Source: CALXXL01 sp034926605 (GTDB taxonomy: Bacteria > Verrucomicrobiota > Lentisphaeria > Victivallales > Victivallaceae). From it: a stretch of 64,000 nt of DNA. The stretch's first letter is position 1. Each line of letters begins with the position of its first letter. Where the stretch lies: NCBI GenBank assembly GCA_034926605.1, contig JAYFQV010000013.1, positions 62,001-126,000 of the forward strand, read 5' to 3'. Made by a program: the position numbers and the translations under genes. The notes beneath the pieces are model-generated. The model did no database searches. It was not told where the DNA came from and saw only the letters and a program-made list of their open reading frames with translations. Positions 60,936 through 64,000 of the stretch are shown piece by piece.

Positions 60936-61215
60936 CGTTTTGGCCTGGGAATTTCCCAGGATTACATTGCTGGACATCCGGCTGTTGAAGGTGCTTAACG
61001 GCCACCCGGGCTTGTCGATCGCGGAACTGGCGGAGCTGGTAAGGATCGATTACCGCACCTGCCAGGAGCGCGTGGCCATTCTGGCCACCGGCCGCAAACG
61101 CAGGCACGGCAAGGCCAGCTACGGCTTCATCGCCGCGGCCGACAATTATGCGGACAAAAGAAAAAAGTCGCTGTCGCTCACCGATAGCGGCGAACAGTTT
61201 ATATCAAGAGTATAA
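60922..61215 (+). CDS. Winged-helix phage regulator
   Basis: 97 aa. Winged-helix pattern: LLKVLNGHPGLSIAELAELVRIDYRTCQERVAIL, with a beta wing (HGKASYGFIA) and C-terminal SLTDSGEQFI. MarR-like fold, likely regulatory. Confidence 0.65.
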   Translation: MANFDVLAWEFPRITLLDIRLLKVLNGHPGLSIAELAELVRIDYRTCQERVAILATGRKRRHGKASYGFIAAADNYADKRKKSLSLTDSGEQFISRV

Positions 61216-61369
61216 AATATGATAACCCCACCCGGCGACCAAGGGAAACGGAGTAAACCCCTGCTGCTTCTCTGATGTTTCGGTCCCGCGCCGTCAAGTC
61301 TCCAGGCGGCGCCGCCGGGAAGCTTTAAAATTAAACCGCCGGAAATCCGGCAAAAAATGAGGTGAAACT

Positions 61370-61516
61370 ATGGCAGTATGTGGCGAAAAATGCGAGATTT
61401 ACAGCCGGGTCTGCGGCTATTTCCGGCCGGTGGCCAACTGGAACCGGGGTAAGCAGGCCGAATTTGCCGACCGCAAGACCTTCAAAGTGGATAACCACCT
61501 GAACCGCCGACCATAG
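61370..61516 (+). CDS. Stand-alone NrdD C-terminal-tail peptide
   Basis: 48 aa, ATG 61370 preceded by GAGGTGAAACT. Sequence CEIYSRVCGYFRPVANWNRG followed by KQAEFADRKTF matches the C-terminal part of anaerobic ribonucleotide reductase NrdD (the YSRI-GYYRPV-NWN-GK region) but lacks the glycyl radical motif RVCGY-type loop itself except VCGY, and the rest of NrdD is absent. It might modulate the host enzyme, or be a decaying fragment. An intrinsic terminator follows. Confidence 0.6.
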   Translation: MAVCGEKCEIYSRVCGYFRPVANWNRGKQAEFADRKTFKVDNHLNRRP

Positions 61517-61545
61517 AATCCCCGGCCGACCCGCGTATTACTGAC

Positions 61546-61578
61546 GCCCGCCTGCTTCAACCGCAGGCGGGCTTTTTT
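61546..61578 (+). terminator. Intrinsic terminator
   Basis: GCCCGCCTGC / GCAGGCGGGC stem, 7-nt loop, T6, after the NrdD-tail peptide gene. Confidence 0.9.
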
Positions 61579-61677
61579 ATGCCTTTTTTATTTTACGCGC
61601 CCGCTCCGTTGACAGTCACGGTATCTGTGCCGTGATAAAAGAAACCTTGATTAAAAAAAAGGAGCAAGGTGGTAATC

Positions 61678-61818
61678 ATGAAAATGTTGTTACTCATCGA
61701 AGCAGTGCGGACCGTTAACGCCATCGTGTCAAAACTGAACCCGGAAGGGAACTCCTCTGCAACCTTGTTTTTATGGACGGCGCTGGCGGTGGTGGCGTAT
61801 ATCGTTATGAAGGCATGA
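61678..61818 (+). CDS. Small single-pass membrane protein
   Basis: 46 aa, ATG 61678 with GGAGCAAGGTGG upstream. LFLWTALAVVAYIVMKA at the C-terminus is a transmembrane helix. Could be a small lysis or holin-like factor; unproven. Confidence 0.5.
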   Translation: MKMLLLIEAVRTVNAIVSKLNPEGNSSATLFLWTALAVVAYIVMKA

Positions 61819-61871
61819 GAACAAACTCGGCCGCCAAGGCGTTGATCTTCGCTGCGGCAACCTATCTTCAA

Positions 61872-61899
61872 GCCTCCGGAAATACTCCGGAGGCTTTTT
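61872..61899 (+). terminator. Intrinsic terminator
   Basis: GCCTCCGGA / TCCGGAGGC stem and T5. Confidence 0.85.
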
Positions 61900-62206
61900 G
61901 CTTTATAAGGGGAAATTGAGCCATTCGGTATATATATCTCCCGTCGGGCATGTTTTGCTGCCGTTTTTCATGTTGACATTCGCCGCAGGGCTGAACCCGA
62001 TGTTTCGGCAACCTTATATCCGAGTTTGAAAATCAGGTTTTTTTTTAGCGCGGTTGACCGTGATTGGGATATTAGGACATTGACGCGTGGTGCATGCGTG
62101 ATGGGGCTTTTTACTGCGCCAAAACGAGGTCGGCAGAGCCACGGAAATATTTAAAAGTCAAAAATGCTACGGTATATCAAAGCCAAAAACAGAATGGAGG
62201 CATAGG
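61900..62206. other. Gene-free phage stretch
   Basis: No gene seen. TTGACA-like sequence near 61973 and TTGACC near 62063 are possible -35 elements, but no matching -10 is clear. It may hold an Ogr-type late promoter; not identifiable by eye. Confidence 0.4.
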
Positions 62207-62383
62207 ATGCAAGAAAATCTCAAAAAACTAATGGCGGCAATCATAAACCTTGCGGTAGCATGGTACGGCTTGCCGATCGATCCGGGCTGGCTGGATTTTG
62301 CGCAGCTGGTCGAGCCGGGCTGGAACGTGGTTCTGGCGGCCATTGCACTGTTCCGACGCGAAAAGCCGCCGCCGGAAGATTGA
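62207..62383 (+). CDS. Small phage membrane protein
   Basis: 58 aa, GGAGGCATAGG before the ATG. Two hydrophobic parts (AAIINLAVAWYGLP and NVVLAAIALF), ending in a basic and proline-rich tail. May be a holin-like protein; no family match. Confidence 0.5.
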   Translation: MQENLKKLMAAIINLAVAWYGLPIDPGWLDFAQLVEPGWNVVLAAIALFRREKPPPED

Positions 62384-62407
62384 CAGCGGCCGGGAGTAAA
62401 CTATATT
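62380..62407 (+). promoter_or_regulatory. Strong phage promoter
   Basis: TTGACA (62380-62385), 16-bp spacer, TATATT (62402-62407), the closest to sigma-70 consensus in the element; drives the gene at 62497. Confidence 0.75.
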
Positions 62408-62496
62408 ATTAGCGCGCCCCATCAGTACCCTTTGGTGCGCACCCTGCCCCGGTGATGAAGCACCGGGGGCAGGCAAACTTTTATCGGAGTTGCACA

Positions 62497-63114
62497 ATGG
62501 ATGACGAGAAAAAAAGGATGGTCGAGAATCTGGCGAAGAAGTGGGCTGGGCTTCCGCACATTGGCGGTATTGACGAAAGCGCGATCGGCATCGTCGATTA
62601 TTTTGAATTTTCGAGTCTGCCGGTCAAGCAGTGGACGGACATGCTGGGAATTTCTCCAGAAACGTGGGAAAATTATTGCAACGGTCGCTTGACCGTGGCC
62701 TCCAACACGCGGCTAAAGGCGAAGACGATTGCGTTTAGATTCTGGGCGATGCGAAATAACATCATGCAACCTGCACTTGAGGACAACGATAAGATCCTGG
62801 CACTGCACATAGCAAAGGCGCTGATCCCGTTGCTTGAACCTATGTCCGCCGCAAGCCTTATCGTCGGAGAACTGGCTATTACACCGGACGGTAACGCTTG
62901 GTTGGCTGAACATGATCGGAAAGGGCAATTAAACATCAAAACAAAGCTTGATGCACTGCACATAGCAAAGGCGCTAATCCCGTTGCTTGAACCTATGTCC
63001 GCCGCAGGCCTTATCGTCGGAGAACTGGCTATTACACCGGACGGTAACGCCTTGTTGGTTGAAAACGATCTGGAATATAAAAGAAGCCTCATGGCATGGA
63101 GTCGCCAAAAATAA
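62497..63114 (+). CDS. Hypothetical phage protein with internal 51-residue tandem duplication
   Basis: 205 aa from ATG 62497 (CGGAG upstream). Residues about 101-150 and 152-200 are two copies of a helix-rich unit ALHIAKALIPLLEPMS, LIVGELAITPDGNA. The DNA period is 153 bp, with few differences, so the duplication is recent. N-terminal part (WTDMLGISPETWENYCNGRL) looks like a helix-turn-helix of a regulator. Function unknown. Confidence 0.65.
   Translation: MDDEKKRMVENLAKKWAGLPHIGGIDESAIGIVDYFEFSSLPVKQWTDMLGISPETWENYCNGRLTVASNTRLKAKTIAFRFWAMRNNIMQPALEDNDKILALHIAKALIPLLEPMSAASLIVGELAITPDGNAWLAEHDRKGQLNIKTKLDALHIAKALIPLLEPMSAAGLIVGELAITPDGNALLVENDLEYKRSLMAWSRQK
62800..63105 (+). repeat. 153-bp tandem duplication inside the coding region
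   Basis: Two copies beginning GCACTGCACATAGC at 62800 and 62953; they differ at few positions and in the last 20 bp. Confidence 0.85.
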
Positions 63115-63204
63115 CGTTTTATAGGGTATGCCAGTCTGACCACTTGGATGCGGGCGATCAGGCGGCCCGAAAATTTTTGCGCTACTGGCAACCGGAATAA
63201 GGAC

Positions 63205-63275
63205 AAGCAGGCCGAATTTGCCGACCGCAAGACCTTCAAAGTGAATAACCACCTGAACCGCCGACCGTAGGATCC
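63205..63275 (+). pseudogene. Truncated copy of the NrdD-tail peptide gene
   Basis: 71 bp nearly identical to 61451-61521, including AAGCAGGCCGAATTTGCC and the stop TAG. The 5' part is missing or frameshifted (an in-frame TAA precedes it). It also shares the terminator type that follows. Confidence 0.75.
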
Positions 63276-63298
63276 AAGGCCGACCATCCTATCCTCAA

Positions 63299-63330
63299 GC
63301 CTCCGGAAACGCTCCGGAGTCTTTTTTTTT
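63299..63330 (+). terminator. Intrinsic terminator
   Basis: GCCTCCGGA and TCCGGAGTC stem, long T-run; nearly the same as the terminator at 61872. Confidence 0.8.
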
Positions 63331-63440
63331 CATTTTTTTATTAATGCCCTCTTGACTTTTATCGGTTGTTTTGGTATGATGGGAAATGTGGCCACGGAAT
63401 AATTCCGTGGATTTTCAAAATCCTAAAAAAGGAGGAAAAG

Positions 63441-63668
63441 TTGACTTCAAATGAAGTTAAAATCGCGGTCCTAAACCGAGCGTTATTCCGGAGCAATTGT
63501 ACCGCTCACGATGTGAAACGCAGCGAAGAAAAAGGATATCTTACCGAAGAGCTTTACGGCGGACTGCCTGTATACTGGTATTGCGATGATGATGGATTCC
63601 AGGCTGCGGCTTATGCCGATAGCGGTGAATTCTTATCCGACGAAGATATTGAAAACTTGTCAGAATGA
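63441..63668 (+). CDS. Hypothetical phage protein, TTG start
   Basis: 75 aa. TTG 63441 is used because GGAGG lies 5 nt upstream; the longer in-frame reading has no such site. Contains an N-terminal helix (NEVKIAVLNRALFRS) and a Tyr-rich middle (YGGLPVYWYCDDDGF). No family recognised. Confidence 0.6.
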   Translation: MTSNEVKIAVLNRALFRSNCTAHDVKRSEEKGYLTEELYGGLPVYWYCDDDGFQAAAYADSGEFLSDEDIENLSE

Positions 63669-63698
63669 AGTGCTTGGCTTGTGACTAACTAAGCTATC

Positions 63699-63968
63699 CT
63701 AAAACAATTTTTGTTGCATGCGCGGAGCTATTATTCGTAACAGCTCCGCTTTTTCGCGCTCGGGGAGGTTCGCCGCCTGCTCAAACAGCGAATTGGTGAG
63801 CACCCCCACCGGCGGCGTGATGTCATGTGAATAATAGACCCTGGCCACGAAGCGCGCGGCGCATTCGGCGGAGGTGCATTCCGCGTAAAATTCGGTGATC
63901 TTGTCGGACAATTCCTTCCGGTGGGTGATGATCGCCTTGGATCGACAGTGCGGGCAAAGAATTTTCAT
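63699..63968 (-). CDS. Ogr/Delta-type zinc-finger late activator
   Basis: 89 aa from ATG 63968. N-terminal Cys4 zinc finger: CPHCRSKAIITHRKELSDKI and then ECTSAECAARFVA, the Ogr/Delta layout (C-x2-C-x22-27-C-x4-C). In P2 and P4 these proteins activate late phage promoters by contacting RNA polymerase alpha. It is transcribed toward the preceding gene and marks the right part of the element. Confidence 0.85.
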   Translation of the reverse strand: MKILCPHCRSKAIITHRKELSDKITEFYAECTSAECAARFVARVYYSHDITPPVGVLTNSLFEQAANLPEREKAELLRIIAPRMQQKLF

Positions 63969-64000
63969 TATATTGTGTCCTGTTTCCTGCTGATACACAA

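Larger units (their letters stand above)
49737..64000. mobile_element. Integrated temperate phage or P4-like satellite (right end outside window)
   Basis: Bounded on the left by the tRNA-Pro fragment. Contents: integrase, XRE repressor and divergent lysis-lysogeny-like region, RHH protein, three antirepressor paralogues, CII-like regulator, a run of small overlapping genes, primase-helicase, iteron-like origin and an Ogr/Delta-like activator at the right edge. Compact overlapping starts and stops (ATGA) are typical of phage. No capsid, portal, tail or lysis genes are seen within 14 kb. Confidence 0.9.

Overview
The window is bacterial chromosomal DNA, moderately GC-rich (many GCC/GGC/CCG codons), with Gram-negative style envelope functions: a DevBCA-like exporter with a HlyD-type adaptor, several Sec-exported enzymes, and a very large AIDA-type repeat protein. 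The mixture (AIDA repeats, EFR1 flavodoxin-ferredoxin, GNATs, LarA-like racemase, linalool-dehydratase-like enzyme, nickel superoxide dismutase) fits a Lentisphaerota/Victivallales-type anaerobe from gut or sediment. That placement is inferred from gene content and not from a marker gene.

Positions 1-49.7 kb are host chromosome. The first part holds a truncated flavodoxin-type oxidoreductase, a yeast-type cytosine deaminase, an AT-rich foreign-looking membrane gene (1501), a zinc-ribbon rhomboid protease, a secreted NlpC/P60 hydrolase, a HEPN-like orphan gene, RsgA, a DHA2 drug exporter, the AIDA-repeat protein and a BlaI/M56 regulator pair. Next come a minus-strand group of small metabolic genes and, at 19.3-24.5 kb, a three-gene TerB_N/TerB_C - BrxD-like ATPase - Lhr-like helicase operon followed directly by rtcB. 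From 25.8 to 49 kb there are a nickel superoxide dismutase, GNATs, an orphan histidine kinase, LarA, a TetR-controlled ABC exporter operon, a fused PabB-PabC, an ABC-F protein with an attenuator-like leader, a secreted phosphoesterase, a linalool-dehydratase-like enzyme and small unknowns.

From 49,737 to the right edge lies an integrated temperate element. Its left end is a displaced 3' half of tRNA-Pro(UGG), beside a divergent tyrosine integrase. It carries a Zn-ribbon membrane protein, an XRE repressor, an RHH protein, three P22-Ant-N-type antirepressor paralogues, a CII-like regulator, many overlapping small genes, a large primase-helicase, an iteron-like replication origin, a stand-alone NrdD-tail peptide and an Ogr/Delta-type late activator. 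No structural genes are visible before the window ends, so the element is either a longer prophage or a P4-like satellite. The intact tRNA-Pro should lie beyond 64,000.

Three things stand out. First, the antirepressor paralogues contain seven different in-frame DNA palindromes, five stacked in one gene at spacings that are all multiples of three. Second, the TerB/BrxD/helicase operon with rtcB looks like a BREX-related stress or defence module. Third, host genes share a recurring promoter of the form TTGCAT/TTGCAA - 16/17 bp - TATATT-like, which sets many gene starts and differs from the canonical TTGACA.
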